Notes: generated by a model not told the origin, from the sequence alone. Numbered from the stretch's first letter, positions 1-13,500 are shown. The stretch: 64,000 nucleotides of DNA from Perognathus longimembris pacificus (GCF_023159225.1 NC_063161.1:120752958-120816957), one strand, 5' to 3'. Made by a program: numbers and translations.

Positions 1-218
1 GGTAGTTATTAGCTGATCTGGCCTCTCTGAGTGGTGGCAGATAATATTCATGGCCTACAGAAGATCTTCTGGTCTTAAACATGTCTCATCTCTGCTCCTG
101 CCTAGGCAAGAGTTACCCACGTATTGCACTAATCTTCATGTGTGCTGGCCTGGGGGACTGATTGATCTCATGTTGATAATAGCATTCTCTTCACGGACAC
201 TATTCTTTTTCATCCTAG

Positions 219-294
219 TTCATTGACTGGCTATTCAGCATCATGGAAAGTCCGAAAGAAGCCCTCTCAGCAAAGTGTAGAGATCTTTTAAAAG
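219..294 (+). CDS. FOCAD: FOCAD penultimate coding exon
   Basis: 25 complete codons beginning FIDWLFSI and ending DLLK, plus one base of the next codon. The acceptor AG lies at 217-218 and the donor GT at 295-296. An ATG-initiated reading from 243 runs past the donor to 431; that extension is intron, not coding. Confidence 0.93.
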
Positions 295-2176
295 GTATTA
301 CACTTCACACTTTTGCCCAATGTAGATGCAAAGCATCGACTCTTGTCTGGGATACGGAACAGCATATTGTAATACTGGCATATGAAAGAGCTCCACTTCA
401 TGTTATCTCAGTAATCGAGAGTGATCACTAATGTAGCATTTTGAGCCAAAACCTGGGTTCTAAAAATGTTCCAGTGCTTCTAAATTTAACTTTTAGGTTG
501 TACTTGTCATCTGTGCCTTGGAACTTAGGGATCTGGTGCCAGTAGCTGCTGCTGTTGTCCTGGATTTACTGTATGATAATACACTGAATGTGTCATTTCT
601 GTTGGCCTGTTCTGTGATAATTTATCTGGTCTTTCTATTTTCCAAAAAACAAGAATTTGTGAGTTGTGATTTTTCTTTCTAATCCAAAGTGCATGGGAAA
701 CCTATGGATGATGGAATAGTGCTTCACATGATTCTAGTAAAACTTAGAACTTCACTAAAAATCTAGACTTTGATCTGATCCCCAGAGACTTGCTGACTCT
801 ATTCCTTTTCCTCTAAGAGTTTGAACTCATTTTTAATGATCCTGGGCCCATAATATCATTGGTTCCTCCAAACAAATATCTTACGATACAAAGTTAATAT
901 ATTTGCTGATACCAAAGTGTAAAACAGTCCAAGGAAGCATGAATTCACTTAATTATATTCTCATGAGCTTACTATTAAAGTCACAACACTTGTGTAACCT
1001 GGCTTATATATATTCCTTCACATTCCTACATTTTACATATATTTGTAGTAGTATTGCAAAATAAGATATGTGATAAGTTACCTAAAAGGATTTCTCAGAA
1101 TTTGTCTTCTTTAAATTGACCCCCAAGAGACACATGACTGTGCAGAAACTATGATGTATGAGTATATGTCCAAATATAATTTACTACAGTCATACCTGTT
1201 CTGTTGATATAAGAGCTCACTTTTGTAGTATTGTAGGTTTTGTATTTTTGGCTTTAAGTAAGTACCTAATGTAGATAACATATTTATGTAGAAAAAAGAT
1301 TAAGTAGATTTATATTAAATACAATTTTTATAAAAGGAAAACACATGGGGTTGGGGATATGGCCTAGTGGCAAAAGTGCTTGCCTCTTATACATGAAGCC
1401 CTGGGTTCAATTCCCCAGCACCACATATACAGAAAACGGCCAGAAGTGGCGCTGTGGCTCAAGTGGTAGAGTGCTAGCCTTGAGCAAAAAGAAGCCAGGG
1501 ACAGTGCTCAGGCCCTGAGTCCAAAGCCCAGGACTGGCCAAAAAAAAAAAAAAAAAAAAAAGGAAAACACATGTAATTAGCACTCATGTAATTAGGAACA
1601 TCTTTAGTCTCCCAGAAATCAGTTTCCAGTTCATCTTTGCAAACTTCATTATTAACTGAATACACAGTAACTGAAAAACTTTCCACCAACCTTTAAAATG
1701 GTTTTTTTTTTCAAAATTCAATGTGTATACTTTATTTTTGTTCTTATTTATTGTCAAAGTGATGTACACAGAGGTTACAGTTTCATACATTAGGCATTGG
1801 ATACATTTCTTATACTGTTTGTTACCTCCTCCCTCATTCCCCCCTCCCCCCTCCCCCTTTCCCTCTCCCCCCATGAGTTGTTCAGTTGGTTTACACCAGT
1901 TTTGCAAGTATTGCTTTTGTAGTCGTTTGTCTTATTATCCTGTGTCTCTCGAGTTTGGCCTTAACAGTTTGCCAAGACTTGGTGGGAATTCTTAAACTTG
2001 AAGATAAGCTGAGAAAAAGCTGACACCTTTTTGATCAAAGTGACCTTTTCAAGTGGAACTACACCAAATGCAACAATGCTCTCTCTCTTTTTGTCTCCTT
2101 AGCTACCCTGCTGTCCTTAAGAGTTCTCCCAGAGTTTAAGAAGAAAGCCGTGTGGTCCAGAGCATATGGATGGTGA
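219..2176 (+). CDS. FOCAD: FOCAD (focadhesin), last two coding exons, partial gene
   Basis: This is the 3' end of the focadhesin gene. FOCAD is a large (about 1,800-residue) armadillo/HEAT-like protein linked to focal adhesions and to stability of the SKI mRNA-surveillance complex. Seen here: a 76-bp exon (219-294) preceded by a pyrimidine-rich ...CCTAG acceptor and followed by GT, and a terminal exon from 2103 to the TGA at 2174-2176. The first exon ends in phase 1 (AAA G) and the second begins CT, giving a continuous frame. The 49 encoded residues end in VLPEFKKKAVWSRAYGW, which I recognise as the FOCAD C-terminus (human differs by about one residue). The 1.8-kb intron holds one IDL-Geo SINE and one antisense L1 tail. 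The gene runs towards HACD4, so the two 3' ends converge about 3.8 kb apart. The 3' UTR starts at 2177; I could not place its poly(A) site. Confidence 0.93.
1332..1573 (+). mobile_element. IDL-Geo SINE with perfect 16-bp target-site duplication
   Basis: A full-length dimeric SINE in the last FOCAD intron. The left half (from 1348, GGGTTGGGGATATGGCC...) is tRNA-Ala/ID-like with a B-box-like GGTTCAATTCCCC. The right half (about 1440-1540, AGAAGTGGCGCTGTGGCTC...) is the Geo module. It ends in a long A run. Perfect duplications AAAAGGAAAACACATG lie at 1332-1347 and 1558-1573, so this is a fairly recent L1-mediated insertion. Confidence 0.9.
1715..1960 (-). mobile_element. LINE-1 3' end (5'-truncated, antisense)
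   Basis: Read on the - strand, this matches the 3' UTR joined to L1 ORF2 at 26930-27640: a G/A-rich polypurine stretch (C/T-rich here, 1830-1875), then AGAAATGTATCCAATGCCTA, then a CTCTGTACATCA segment and an AATAAAAA tail. It lies in the last FOCAD intron. Confidence 0.75.
2103..2176 (+). CDS. FOCAD: FOCAD terminal coding exon
   Basis: The acceptor AG is at 2101-2102 after a T/C-rich tract. Two bases complete the split Ala codon, then 23 codons run to TGA at 2174-2176. The residues TLLSLRVLPEFKKK lead to the closing AYGW. Confidence 0.93.
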
Positions 2177-3004
2177 ACAGTTTTACAGTAGTCAACAGAA
2201 TTTTCAGTTGATGCAGCAAACCAAAGAAATAGACATTTTTCAGAATTTATGTCTGAGACTGGTGAGACATTGATCCTTACAGCTAAGGGTCATGAAAAGG
2301 TGGCCAAATTACTAACAGCTTGACCCATGCATGGCCAGGAGAAGATGAATTCCTTTGGTACCCAGGCCACATGAGTCTGAAATGGAATATTCCTGATTTG
2401 GCCAGAATTCAATAGAAAGGTGTTCTTTGTGAAAAGTTCTCTCCCTAAACTCTAGTAAAATTTTATTGTAAAGTTTGTGCATGTGACTTTTATTTGTTTT
2501 AAAAGTGTTGGAGATGCGTTTGCCTACAAAGCAAATTGTAATGGTGACAGTGATCTTATGTATATCCCAGTAATAGTAAGACCCTTCTGCTTGGTTTCTT
2601 GTATGACCACAGGTAAGAAATTATTTCCTCAAGGTATTTCCATTTGGTCTGCAAAATTAGAAGTCTACTATTTGAGGCCAGATGTTCCTAACTATGTACA
2701 AAAGGAAATTTTCCTTACAAGTCCTTTTCTGTTTTTGAAAATATAAGTTACCAAGATAAAGAGCTTGTGGGGATATACTAACAAATTAACATGCGGTTTT
2801 AAAGCTGTGTTAATGTCTCTCAGAAGTATCCAAACACACTCACTCTTGATTTGAAAAGTATACATTTGGAACAGATGTGAAGATCCATGTAAATGTCTAA
2901 AAACATCGTTGCATTTTATTTATAATATAATGGTTCCACAACAACGAAGAGGCCATTAACTAGTGTTTTTTTTACAGTTAATTGCTAGAAGTTAGCTTCT
3001 CTTG

Positions 3005-3330
3005 AAGTGATGGTATTTGGATGTCTGGCTTTTGGAGAGTATGAGGATGGTGCCCTCATGAATGGAATGAGTGAACTTACAAGAAGAGACTTAGGAGAGA
3101 TGATTTGTTTCTCTACTGTGTGAGGATACAGCAAGAAGGCATCTTATGTGAAAAGCACAAAGGAGACTCAATTGTTATCTTGGAACTTCACCAAGAACTA
3201 AAAAGTTACATGGATCCTCACATCTGTTTTTTCCCAACCCCTAGAAATTGAGAAAAACCTATTTCTGTTGTCCGACTCAGTCCATTTACAGTATGTTTTA
3301 TAAGATTCCAAGCTAAGAGAGCCATTGACA
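3005..3330 (+). mobile_element. MaLR-type LTR remnant (MLT1/MST-like)
   Basis: Degenerate but ordered motifs of mammalian MaLR LTRs: GATGGTATTTGGATGTCTGGC at the start, a GGTGCCCTCATGAATGG segment, TGTGTGAGGATACAGCAAGAAGG, and a closing GAGAAAAACCTATTTCTGTTG. It lies in the gap between FOCAD and HACD4 and may belong to a 3' UTR. The subfamily is not assigned. Confidence 0.6.
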
Positions 3331-4539
3331 CCAGTATATGAGGTACTTCTATAACCACAAAATAAAAATGTAGAAGCAGCTGGTAGAGGTTGTTAGAGTT
3401 TTGAGATACATGTTAGGAAATGCCAGTATTGACTTTTAGCAATTAATTTTTAATGGCTGAGAAAGAAAAGGAGATAGAGAGGAAGCCTCCATCTTCTTAT
3501 GAAATCTACAAAAAATAATCATAAACGGTTGGTATAAATAATAAGAATAGTTAAGGTTATCCTAATGACATCTCAGATGGAAATGGAGAAATGTCCTTGA
3601 AGACTAAAAGGATGTCTCTATTAGAAAATGGCACACAACGTGGCTTAATTGTTTTTTATAATCTAGTGTTGTGTGGAAGGCAAAACTCGTGGGTAATAAA
3701 AAAAAAGTAGATATTTAGCTGAGGAGATCTCTAAGCAAAGTGTTGGAGGAGTGAAATCATGCTGACAGCTTACAGTAAAATATGAGAAGAAAGAATGAGA
3801 TAGAAGACAGAATATTTTAACCAAAGGCAAGAACCAGAACAGAAATGTTTGGAAAATTCTCAGCCTGTGTACACTTAAAGAAAAAATGAAATCATGTCCT
3901 GAAAAGAACACTAAAGTGTAGTGAACAGACAATTCAATATGGAGATTTCAGTATGAACTGTAGGTCTAATTACTGCTCCAGCAAGAACACTGCTAATTTG
4001 AATGGAAAAGAATGGGAGAAACAGAGAAGACTGTTGAACTTCTTCAATTTTACAGGAATTATTTGAGTGTAAATCTTTACTATTCTTCAAAGACAAGGAA
4101 GAATGACCCCAATGGTGATTCAAATATAAGTTCCTGCAAAAGAGGCATTTAGCTCCATGGTTTCAATAGGCCAAATATCCTGACTAGAACCAAAGGATGG
4201 ATGCATTCAATTATTGGGGCCTGACCTCACTGAACAGAATTGGGGGCAAGATCTCTGATTCAGTGAATTCTGCTGCCAGGGAGAACATCAAGCCAAAGAG
4301 GATTTTTCCTGAGCCTTAACATCTTAGGTACTTTTCATTGAAGTTTTGGGGTGTTCTGGAGACCTGTTGCTGCTCCCTTTTGAAATGTGAATATCTTCCT
4401 TACATTTATCTTAAACAGCATGTTTGATTTAACAGACACATAGCAAGGATGGAATTCTGTCTAATGATTGTTTCTTGACTCTCAGATCTATGGGATATAA
4501 ACAATACACAGATGAAACATCAAATATTTTAGTTGATAC

Positions 4540-4780
4540 AAGAATAAGTTATGGGGGCTGGGAATATGGCCTAGTGGCAAGAGAGTTTGCCTCATATACA
4601 TGAAGCCCTGGGTTCGATTCCCCAGCACCACATATATAGAAAACAGCCAGAAGTGGCCCTGTGGCTCAAGTGGCAGAGTGCTAGCCTTGAGCAAAAGGAA
4701 GCCAGGGACAGTGCTCAGGCCCTGAGTCCAAGGTCCAGGACTGGCAAAAAAAAAAAGCATAAAAAAAAGAATAAGTTATG
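4540..4780 (+). mobile_element. IDL-Geo SINE with 14-bp target-site duplication
   Basis: Left ID-like half from 4554 (GGGGCTGGGAATATGGCC), right Geo half about 4645-4745, A-rich tail to 4766. Duplications AAGAATAAGTTATG lie at 4540-4553 and 4767-4780. It lies between the converging 3' ends of FOCAD and HACD4. Confidence 0.9.
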
Positions 4781-4886
4781 TCTTTGGGGGGGGGTGTCTA
4801 GAATAATATATTTTACCCATGAAAAGAATATGGAGCCAGATAGTCCTAAAAGCTTTATATGTGTCTCCTCCATCTCAATATTTTGT

Positions 4887-5113
4887 GTACTGGTCTTGGG
4901 GCTTGACCTCAAGGCCTGGGCTCTGACGTTGAGCTTTTTTGTTCAAGGCTAGTGCTCTATACCTTGAGTCAGAGCTCCACTTCTGGCTTTATAGTGATTA
5001 ATTGGAAATATGAGTCTTAGACTTTGCTGCCTGGGTTGGCTTTGGACTGCAGTCCTCAGATCTCAGCCTCTGGAGTAGCTAGGATTATAGGTATAAGCCA
5101 CTTATTACTAGCT
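4887..5113 (-). mobile_element. Composite SINE: 7SL/B1-like left half plus Geo-like right half
   Basis: On the - strand the order is a 7SL-like head (GTGGCTTATACCTATAATCCTAGCTACTCC-type), a middle with AATTAATCACTATAAAGCCAG, then the Geo module (GAAGTGGAGCTCTGACTCAAGG) ending GGGCTTGAGGTCAAG. It is diverged and has no clear target-site duplication. Confidence 0.6.
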
Positions 5114-5124
5114 TCTTCTTAAAT

Positions 5125-5395
5125 TCATGTGTTAAGACCTACTCCTTCACTGGAACCTATTTGAAAAGAGAGGTAATTAGACCCCAATAGCGTTAGTGGG
5201 ATTAGCTGGTGCCATTGCTAAGAAGAAACTTGAGAGGTAATCTTTCACGCTGCAAATGAAAAGGAGAGCCTTAACTAGGAATAGAATTGGCTTAACATTT
5301 TATTTCCCAACCTCCAAAACTACATGAAATAAATTTCTATTTAAACCACACAGTTTGGGGGGTTTTGTTATTTAGCAACCTAAGTTTAGACGGAG
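5125..5395 (+). mobile_element. MaLR-type LTR remnant (MLT1-like)
   Basis: Diagnostic MaLR motifs in order: AAATTCATGTGTTAAGACC near the start, GGTAATTAGACCC in the middle, and near the 3' end CCAAAACTACATGAAATAAA, then TTTCTATTTAAACCACACAG and GGTTTTGTTATTTAGCAACC. The AATAAA inside could be used as a poly(A) signal by FOCAD read-through; that is inference. Confidence 0.65.
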
Positions 5396-5934
5396 GGCTT
5401 GGAAAGCTAGTTTTCTAAGTGTATTTAATCCTTAAGGTTCTTATTAGGTTTAGGGGTAAAGGCAATTTATGTATAAAATATGTCATTCTACACAACTGCA
5501 GAGTATGTTTTACAATGCTACCCTCCTATCTATCAATCTGTTGGTATCTGAAAACTCAGAAGTAAAATTCATAAAATTCATACAATTTGGCTTTTAAAGT
5601 TTTGTTTCTCAATTTAATTAAATTTATTCTGGTAGATTTTATTTCTCATTAGACTTACAGGAAAAATAACCAAACTTCTCACAGTGTAAATTTAACTCAT
5701 ATAAAATCCGTAGCTTTGATGAAGAACATTATACAGAATGTTTTGAAAATATGACGAGAAACATAATTGCTGTGGTAATGGTTAAGGGGATTGGATGATA
5801 TGTACAATTATCTCATGTCATCGGTTTTTATCAAATACTAGATATTTTGCCACACAATACTTCCCATGGTGTATTTGTTGCAGCTGAATCCACAAATCTT
5901 ATTTCTGTTGTCACATCACTCACTATGCTGTGTA

Positions 5935-6014
5935 TCATATCTTCTTTTTAATGGGAAAGACTCTGAGGTTATCTCTTCTTTCTGAGTAAAGATGATTGTA
6001 GGTAAAATACATAC
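5935..6014 (-). CDS. HACD4: HACD4 coding exon 7 (C-terminus)
   Basis: The acceptor CACTTTAG precedes G6014. It encodes MYFTYNHLYSERRDNLRVFP and then IKKKI, with TGA at 5937-5935. The 3' UTR extends below 5935; several TTTATT (AATAAA on the - strand) candidates exist, for example near 5300 and 5623, but none is decisive. Confidence 0.94.
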
Positions 6015-7513
6015 CTAAAGTGGAAAAGGAAGTGGCAAAAGTAAGTAACGTTGATTTAAGCATGTCTGTGGGGGAGGGGAATAAACAACGTAGTAGTATA
6101 AAGTAGTCGAGTGCTGCTTGAATTCCAAAGGTGGGACATTGACAAAAGAGACCCAAAGAATTGATCAGATTGTTTCCAGGAAGGTAAGTAAATCCAACTC
6201 TTCATCCTACCCTTAATGTAGGAATTATTTACTTTCTTTGAGGTAAGTCTCTTCACCATCTCTAAAGTCTCACACTTGTTTTTTATTCTGTGTGTGTTGT
6301 TCTTATGTTTGAAATCTGATGCACTTTAGAGGTAATTACTATCTTGAGGATTTGTGAAGGTGAGAGCAGGGTAAAATTAATTAATTAGTGGAGGTCTTTT
6401 CCCCAATTTCTTGGAAAATCATCTATTACATTTTTGAAGTGTATTTTTAAATTATCCTCCACAGGATAATTTAATTAAACATTTTTATAGAACTTGAGTT
6501 GCAACTTAAGGCCTTGTTTTTGCTAGGCAAGTGCTCTTCCATTTGAGCCATGGTTCCCAATCCATTCTACTTTATTTTTCAGATAGAGTGTTATTCTTTT
6601 CAGGCCATGATCCTTCTACCTCTGCCTCCTACACACCTGGAATTACAGGCTGAACCACCATTCTTAGCTTGTTGTTTGAGATAAGGTCTTGTTCACTTTT
6701 TTTCTTGGGCTAGCCTTGAACCACAGTGCTCCTATATCCATCTACCAAGCAGCGGGAATTAGAAGTATGAATCAATGTGTGTGGCCTTAAGTTTTTATTT
6801 TTGCCAATACAGCTCTGCTCTTTAATCTTAGGTTTTCTGTGGATGGATTTCTGTTATTTTTTAAATTTTTGTTAATACATATTGATTACACATATTGTGG
6901 GATTCAGTGTGCTATTTCCATGTGTGCATACAGCATACTGTATGTTCACTCTTACACATGGAAACTTAAAACAAAAAGTTACCTGAATTTTACCTTCAAC
7001 TGGTATCATAAATCCTAGGGACCACGAAGGGTAATGTGGATAGGCAAGGATGGAACAAAGGAGCTTATGGTCCACCCTTTTTATTTCTTTTGTCTAATTT
7101 TTCTGTGTGCAACTACTGATAATACATTGAATAAGAATGATCTGACTGGACACTGGTTTCTTCTGAGAAATCTGTGCTTAGTCTGGTGGACTTGCCCTTA
7201 AATGTGACTTGGGAGTTTTCACTTACAGATTTTAAAATTATTTCTTTGTCCTGTACTATTAACAGTTTCACTTTAATATGTTGTCATGAAGATGGAAGAT
7301 GTTTTATGGATATGTCTTTGGGGGGGGGTTCTACAAATCTCATGTATGTAAATGTCCATGTTATGCCTAAAATCAAGGAACAGAAGTGGCGCTGTAGCTC
7401 AAGTGGTAGAGCGCTAACTTTGAGCAAAAGAGGCTCAGGGACAGTGCCAAGGCTCCAAGTTCAAGACTCACAACTGACAAAAAAAAAAAATCAGGGAAGT
7501 TTTCTGTGCTTCT

Positions 7514-7563
<50 letters not shown>

Positions 7564-10500
7564 AACTCCCCTGCCTTCTGATAGTTCAGTGATGAAAATG
7601 TTTAACAATTCCCAACGATTTTGCATGTGTTCTTTTTTGTGTGTGTTTTAATTTTTTTATTAGAGAAGTTAGAAGTTGAATTTTAGTATCGATGGTATCC
7701 TCATTTTCTCTGCTCTGTCCAGAGGAACACACAGAATCAATTTGTACAAACATATACCACCTTTCAGTTGGCATTTTGCATCCTAAAATCAGTCATCTGA
7801 TTACTTCTAGGCTCCTAGATCTCCACTCATTCCTTTCTTTCTGGCTTTGGCTACACAGCTCACTTCCCAGTGTTGGACTTCATGCACTGCCTGCGACAGG
7901 ATGACATTAGGCGCAAGGAGCATGCAGATTAACACTGTAGCAAATCGTTTGGCTATTTAACAGACATAAAAAAGGTTATTAATATGAAATTCTGAAAATC
8001 TGCATAAATATTTTGTGTAAAGTTAGTTTATGTATTTATTTTTCAAACTAGAACTTGAAGTATCAAGAATGCCCACATACTTCATATACACACACATACA
8101 GAGAGAGAGAGAGAAAGACTTTTTCATTATGCTAAAAAGTCTCAATCATCAAATTATAGTCTGTGCCATACATTTAATCAGTATTGATTTTTCTGTCTTG
8201 TCTTACTCTGTCTGAATAGGAAGTTTCAAAAGACCTGTCTTTAGCCTTAGATATTTCTCCTACTTTGTTGTTGAGGATTTCAACATAATTTTTATTTAAA
8301 TTATTGAGCTCTATAGCCAAGATTTCTGTTTGGTTCTTTTTAAAAAATCTTTCCTATTTTCAGATTTTTTGGGGGGGCATTGTCCAACCAATTTCAGTTA
8401 CCTATGTTCCCACAGATTTCAGAGGAGATTTTAAAAATCATTCTTCTGAATGTTCTATCAAGTATTTCACCCAGGTTCATTTCATTGGAAACTGCTGCTA
8501 GAGAGTTATGCTCCTTTAAGCATGTCATACTACTTTCTTTTTTATATTTTATGTGTTCCTACATTGCTTGTTATTATATTATTTTCTACTTCATAGATCA
8601 GAATATCTCTTCTCCATTTATGGAATGATATTCTTAGTGAGCAAATTTCTCCTGCCTCAGTTTGCTATGCAGTGTTAACTTTATTTCCACCTGGATACCA
8701 TACCATATGTTCTCTTTAGCTTAGTTAGCTCTGATTCATGATTATGAGCACAATATATACCTTGTCAGAATTTAGGAGAACCACTGTCTCAATAGGCTAT
8801 GTAAGAGGAAGGGACACTTCAGCAGTTTAGGCAGGTATGGGATGTGACACATTGCATGACTATTCCTACAATGGATGTGGTGGCCCTGTCAAGTGATGAG
8901 GATTTCTTCAAGCAAGGTTGATTTTGGCTGTGTCACTTGAAGGGTCTCCAGCACTGGCTGCAGCAGTAGTTAATGAGGAGCCTGAATTACTTTTCCTCCA
9001 TCCAGACAGTGTTATGGGCCCAGGTGCTTCATGGGAAGATGTGGTACCAGGAACAACAGCATCCCCATTATGGCACTCCTATCTGATCCTGACAGTAGTG
9101 TATAGTTAGATAAAATGTGGAGCAGACAGCAGTAGCAACTGCAGTGGGAGCAAGGATTGTTATGTCTACTGATGCTACTGGAGTCTAGTGGCAGCTTACT
9201 TATACTGCACCCTATTAGCCATGTGCACTTGAGGATGGAGTAGGTAGCAGCCAATGTTGTTCTTTCATTTGTAGTGCCCATGAGGGAACAAGTAGAGGTG
9301 GGTAATGGTAGATACAGGCAATGTCTTCTGTGGTCTTCCTTGACTGTTCACACACCAAGGTAATGGCCAAGGTTTTTCTCTTCCTTGACTCTCAGCAGAT
9401 AGGTTTGTTGAAGCAAGTAAGAACAGCATGTGCCTAGTATCTGGCAGGGCTTTGTTTTAGGGGGTTATTTTTGGCCAGTCTTAGGGCTTGAACTCAGGGC
9501 CTAGGCACTGTCATTGGGCCTCTTTGTGCTCAAGGCTAATTAGTGCTCTACCTCAGCACCACTTCCATCTTTTTCTGTTTATGTGGTACTGAGGAATTGA
9601 ACCCAGGGCATCATGCATGCTAGGCAAGCACTCTACTATTAAGCCACATTCCCAGCCACATCTGACAGTTGGTTTTTTTTTCGTTTTTTTTTTTTTTCTG
9701 GGATATCTTAGAGGCAAGATTAGCAACTGAAGCCCCAGAATTGCTGAACACTGCCCCTACACACCTATCTGGACAGAGCAGTAGTGGAACCACATAATTC
9801 TTTCCTTACCCTGTTAGTGGCAGGTAGCCATGCATAGCCCTGTGGGGAGAGATGGTGGAAACAGTAGACTTCATTGCTCTTACTCCTGGCACTTAATGGA
9901 ATGAACCATCCCCCTCATCTCAGAAAACAAAACCTAACAGGTTTGACTCAGAGTTACCCTATTGCCTTCCCCCACCCTCAACTCTATTGGGTTTGTGAGG
10001 CAGCCATCTGGTAGGCCAGTGCACTGGAATGTCTGTAAGGTCCCAGGGATAAGAATATGAAGAAGTTTCTGATCATTAGTTCAGTCTCAGTTCAGAAAAC
10101 AGGCCTTCTCTATGTGGCTCCTGGCTTTAGCACCCCAAGGGGTTCGCTGAGAAATAATATAACATCCTTTCCAAAGCAAGGCAGACTTCAGATTACTATC
10201 TAACTGGGCTGCAAGCCTGTAAAGACTGAATCCTCAGTGGTGAGGATTACCTGCATGCACACTGACAGAAGTTGCTGTGCTCTAATTGACTTTTACCCTA
10301 TAAATGGAGAGACTCTTCCTCAACTCTAGCTATGAAGCCTGTGTGCCAAATGCCCAGATCTTTTGTTTTTATTTTCTATTGTTCTGGGTCTGAGCCTTCC
10401 AAGGTTCCAGTTTCTTTCTTGCTGATTTGCAGTGTTCTTATAAACTCACTCACTTGAAAATGCAGCTGTACACTTGCTTGGGTTTTTTTTTGTAGAGTGG

Positions 10501-13500
10501 TAGGTAAGTGCCGGGTGCTCCTAATAAGCTATCTTGAAATCCCACCAAACTATAAATTTTCATTCCACTTTTTATTTTGGGGTAGGGGAGGGGATACTGG
10601 GATTTGAACTGAGGTCCTCATGTCATGTGCGTTCTGCTTGCTCTCAGCTGGTGCTCTATCACTTGAGCCATTCCAGCCAGGCTTCTTCCTGGTTGTTTTA
10701 GAGATAAGAGTCTCACAGACTTTTCTCCCACAGCTGGCTTCCAACTGCATTTCTTCAGCTCTCGGCCTTCTGAATAGCTAGCAATATAGGCATCAATCAC
10801 CAGCATTCAGCCTCATAAAGTTTTTAACTGATTCTGTAGCCCTACTCCTCTTTGCCTGCTAGGAAGTACTAGCATTAAAAGGCCAAACCAGAAACAAAAT
10901 TGCAAAACACCGAAACAGCCATTCCTGTTCAATTTGACATTTGGTTTTGTTTGTAGATATCAGTGTCTAGGGTCTAGATTTCTGTATTTCGTACATACTG
11001 CGGTTATTTTTCTGCTAGTAAAACTTCTCATTTTTACTGTGAAATAGAGATGTATTTGATATTGTAATACTCATCAAAAAGCATTATAACTTCCAGACGC
11101 TTTAATAGCACGGTCTAGGTCACCATATCAGGCTTTCTTTTTGTCTTTTCCAGTGTTTACCAACCTATCTTATCAAAGTAAAAGGCAGTAGGGACCCAAA
11201 GAATAGGAACAATGCAAACACAAGCCATCCACTCACCTATGAAGAGCATCATGAGATACAGCTTCAGCACATATGGGAGGTAGATGGATAAGTCAAAGGG
11301 CAGCTTGGCAGAGTAAGTGCTGAATGATTCAAAATATGGCAGTGACTGATAGATGGCAAATGCTGTTTAAAGAAAGGAAGTATCATAAGGGTTTCCCACC
11401 TTAACTTGTCACACGGGTGTATAGACCTGTCTCCATAGTGAAGAATATTCCAAGTTTGACAAGACAGGTTTGTGATGACTGCTGACTCCTTTAGTGAAAA
11501 CTGCTTTTTGACATAGAAATCTGCTTAATGACCAAGTTGGTGAGGCTGTTCTAGCAGTGTGACTGACTGAATTTGTGTCCTTGGTATACATTATCATGCT
11601 TACATGGAAAGACTCTACATTGCTTCTTAAAATGATAACTCAAAATACATCTGTCCCCTTTGCCACACACAATCACACAATCTTTGCCACAAACAGTGGT
11701 GGCAAGCAAAGGAATATGGAAAATGCTGCATATGTTTTTCTCTTAAAGTTGCATAACACATGTTCATCACAATATACATTCTGAGTTCTGCAACAAAGAA
11801 ACACCAGTATTAATCAACATTTTCTCAACCTAACTACCCTTGAAAACTCTTTCTTTTCCCTAGCCCCAGAAGTACATAACAAAAATGCTCCCCAACTCTG
11901 AGAAATGCTGAGGGATTTCGTGTCAGACAGAAAGATGCAGGTTCCAGAGAACCACATTCTATGAGTAGATATTTTTGGTAGCATTTCATCAAATAAAGTG
12001 ATTACGTAATATGGCCATATGATATTATTTTTAGGATAATTTGGGCAAAGAGCACATAGTAATGATTACTGTTTTACAATTTATTGTGAGTCTAAAATTA
12101 TTACAAACCAAGAAGGGAGAGATGGAAGAAAAATCAGTTCTAAAAGCTTAGAACCAGACCTGCCTGGCATATGAGTGCCACTGAGCAGGATTTACAGTTG
12201 GAGTAAAACCGGACATCTAAGATTAACAAGGGCTGCACCTAAGTCTCTAACATTTTATAGTTTAATTTGTTGATTTGGGTGACTTATATGAACTTTGGTT
12301 TAGTCATACATTTGTCCAATGAAAAACATAGCTATTAAAATAAAATGTTATTAAACTTCATTAAAATTGGGGTTCTAGAATTCTAGTTACTCAGGAGGCG
12401 GAGATCTGAGCATTGCACTTGAAGCCAGCCCAGGCAAGAAAGTCGGTGAGACTCCCATCTCCAATGAATCACCAAAAAGCCAGAAATGGAGCTGTGGTTC
12501 AAATGGTAGAGTGTTATCCTTAGCCAAAAAAAATCTTAGGAACAGCACCCAGACCTTGAGTTCAAGCCCCAAGACTGACACACACATACAAAAAAAATGT
12601 TAAGTGGGTTTTCATAACTCCATATTTTTATGCTCTGGGATACTTCAAGTAATAGATATATAAAGATAAAATTACAACTATTCATATTCTATCACCCAGG
12701 ATTATTATTGACAATTTGTCATGTGTGCTAGAAATTCTCTGTAAATACTTTACTTTGTAATCACAAGAATGAACTTATGAACATAAGTGAAATATAAATA
12801 TGAAAAACCATACAAATCCATACTTTACTAGACAGAAAAAAGTTTAGACCAATGAAATAATAAGAAAAGAAAGGTCTCCTTTATGCTTTTTCAACATTGT
12901 TTTTAGGAAGGAATCAGTACTAGTTTTACTTATTTCGTTATATAATCTTTATTAAATTTATTTCATATTATAAATACAATTTAATGTATACACTTATGGG
13001 ACACAATGTGAAGTTTTAATATTTGCATAATATGTGAAATAATTAAATCTAACATTTATTCACAAAACTTTTTTGGGGGGAAGGAGGTGATACTGGGGTC
13101 TGCACTCAGGGCTTACACTTATAAGGCAAGTTTTCTACTACGGGAGCCACACCTTCATCCCTTCTGCCCTGTTTATTGTTAAGAGCCCCACTTTTGCCTG
13201 GGCCACCAGGGCCAAAGTACTTCTATTTTATTCTTCGTAGCATAGCTGGGATACAAAGTGAACCACTATGCCAGCCTTTTCTGTTCAGATGAGGGTTTCA
13301 TGATCTTTTTGCCAAGGCTGACCTCAAACTGTGACTCTGCTGATCTCTACCTAAGTAACGAAAATTACGGGCACTAACCACTGGCCCACAACACAGCTCT
13401 TTTTTTTATTATTTTTTATTTTATTATCAAACTGAATTACAGAGAGGTTACATTTTCATACACTAGGCATTGGATACATTCACAACACATCTCTTAATGT

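Noticed and set aside
243..431. A 62-codon ATG frame at the left edge as a small gene
   Set aside because: Its first part is the FOCAD penultimate exon; the rest reads through the splice donor at 295 into the intron.
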